From Bacillus sp. FJAT-27445 (GTDB lineage Bacteria; Bacillota; Bacilli; Bacillales; Cytobacillaceae): a stretch of 64,000 bases of DNA. The stretch is taken from contig NZ_LMTI01000003.1 in NCBI RefSeq assembly GCF_001510665.1, positions 35,766 to 99,765 of the forward strand. The letters are read 5' to 3'. Shown here piece after piece: positions 63,504 through 64,000 of the stretch. Both the position numbers and the translations under genes were made by a program. The notes below the pieces were generated by a model, which saw nothing but the letters and a program-made list of their open reading frames with translations, had not been told where the DNA came from and made no database searches. Within the stretch, counting starts at the first letter, position 1, and every line of letters starts with the position of its first letter.

Positions 63504-64000
63504 ATGTTTAATATAGGTGATGTAATTGTTTACTCGGTACATGGTTTAAGCCGGATAGATGATATATGCGAAAAAACGGTCTCGAATGTGACCAGGACAT
63601 ATTATGTTTTACGCCCTCTGGAACAGCCGAATCTGACGATAAGTACACCGATAGATAACGATAGGGCAATGATGATGGAGATGGTGGGTCGGGAGGAAGC
63701 GGAGGACATTTTGCAATCTTTTAAAAAACCAGGCATTAAGTGGATAGAAGATGCTAAGCAAAGGATGACTAAATACCAAAGTATGGTTAACGGCGGGAAC
63801 AGGAAAGAAATTGCAAAAATAGTCAATACATTAATTAGGAAAAATTTTGAGTTGAAAAGGAAAAATAAGAAACTGTATGAACAGGATCGCAAAATGTTAA
63901 CCAACATTCAAAACATTTTGTTTAAAGAATTATCAATGTCGTTAAATATTTCCGCTGAAAAGATAGATAAAGATATAACTTCTATGGTAATGGGACAATG
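63504..64000 (+). CDS. CarD/CdnL-family transcription regulator, cut by the window end
   Basis: At least 165 residues; the frame is open to the last base. ATG 63504 follows AGGGGG. The CarD-type RNA-polymerase-interacting Tudor-like domain is at the start (MFNIGDVIVYSVHGLSRIDD, then YYVLRPLEQPNLTISTPID), followed by an all-helical part (EEAEDILQSFKKPGIKWIED, then KLYEQDRKMLTNIQNILFKE). Family knowledge: it binds the RNAP beta lobe and stabilises open complexes. B. subtilis YdeB is a homologue. Most of the usual length is present. Confidence 0.85.
   Translation, partial: MFNIGDVIVYSVHGLSRIDDICEKTVSNVTRTYYVLRPLEQPNLTISTPIDNDRAMMMEMVGREEAEDILQSFKKPGIKWIEDAKQRMTKYQSMVNGGNRKEIAKIVNTLIRKNFELKRKNKKLYEQDRKMLTNIQNILFKELSMSLNISAEKIDKDITSMVMGQ

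Overview
The window is a chromosomal segment of a low-GC Gram-positive bacterium of the family Bacillaceae. The evidence is the gene order walR-walK-walH-walI-walJ-htrC followed by a CxxH/CxxC mini-protein and rlmH (the origin-proximal arrangement of Bacillus), a gntRKPZ operon in the Bacillus subtilis order with its GntR operator, an ada-type alkylation repair operon, ahpCF behind a PerR-like box, and repeat families typical of Bacillaceae. The species cannot be named from sequence alone.

Layout. 0-10.2 kb is core: a secreted LysM/G5/M23 peptidase, the WalRK cell-wall two-component system with its accessory proteins, an HtrA-type protease, a cluster of DnaA boxes and WalR-like half-sites, and rlmH. 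10.2-17.7 kb is accessory and AT-rich: a two-gene Septu-like defence cassette (AAA ATPase plus HNH nuclease) sits exactly behind rlmH and is flanked by a second copy of the rlmH 3' end, as in staphylococcal SCC elements but without a visible recombinase; then come an MBL hydrolase, an MFS exporter, a Gfo/Idh/MocA oxidoreductase and an unrecognised two-TM protein. 18-21.2 kb has an SDR, a broken PEP-mutase-like gene and adaA-alkA-ogt. 21.6-24.2 kb is a GH3 glycosidase with foreign base composition and very GC-rich hairpins. 24.3-34 kb is mixed: GyrI-like proteins and a divergent WYL-type regulator, an MBL hydrolase, a ligase remnant, a permease with two M20 amidohydrolases, and a SMI1/KNR4 gene inside long inverted repeats. 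34-44.6 kb is metabolic: an EamA exporter, gntZPKR, then an MFS transporter with two tandem M20 paralogues. 44.6-50 kb is rich in repeats and small proteins of unknown role. 50-55.3 kb has a two-component system with a possible leader peptide, a yedE/tusA(yedF)-like selenium/sulfur pair whose small gene has an in-frame TGA exactly at the catalytic cysteine, and a ten-copy tandem repeat. 55.4-64 kb has a membrane-anchored protein, mqo, ahpCF, gdhA with a divergent GltC-like regulator, and the start of a CarD-family gene cut by the window end.

The two observations I would check first are the SCC-like duplication of the rlmH 3' end around the Septu cassette, and the TusA-family gene with TGA at the CPxP cysteine and a hairpin just downstream (a candidate selenoprotein next to YedE).
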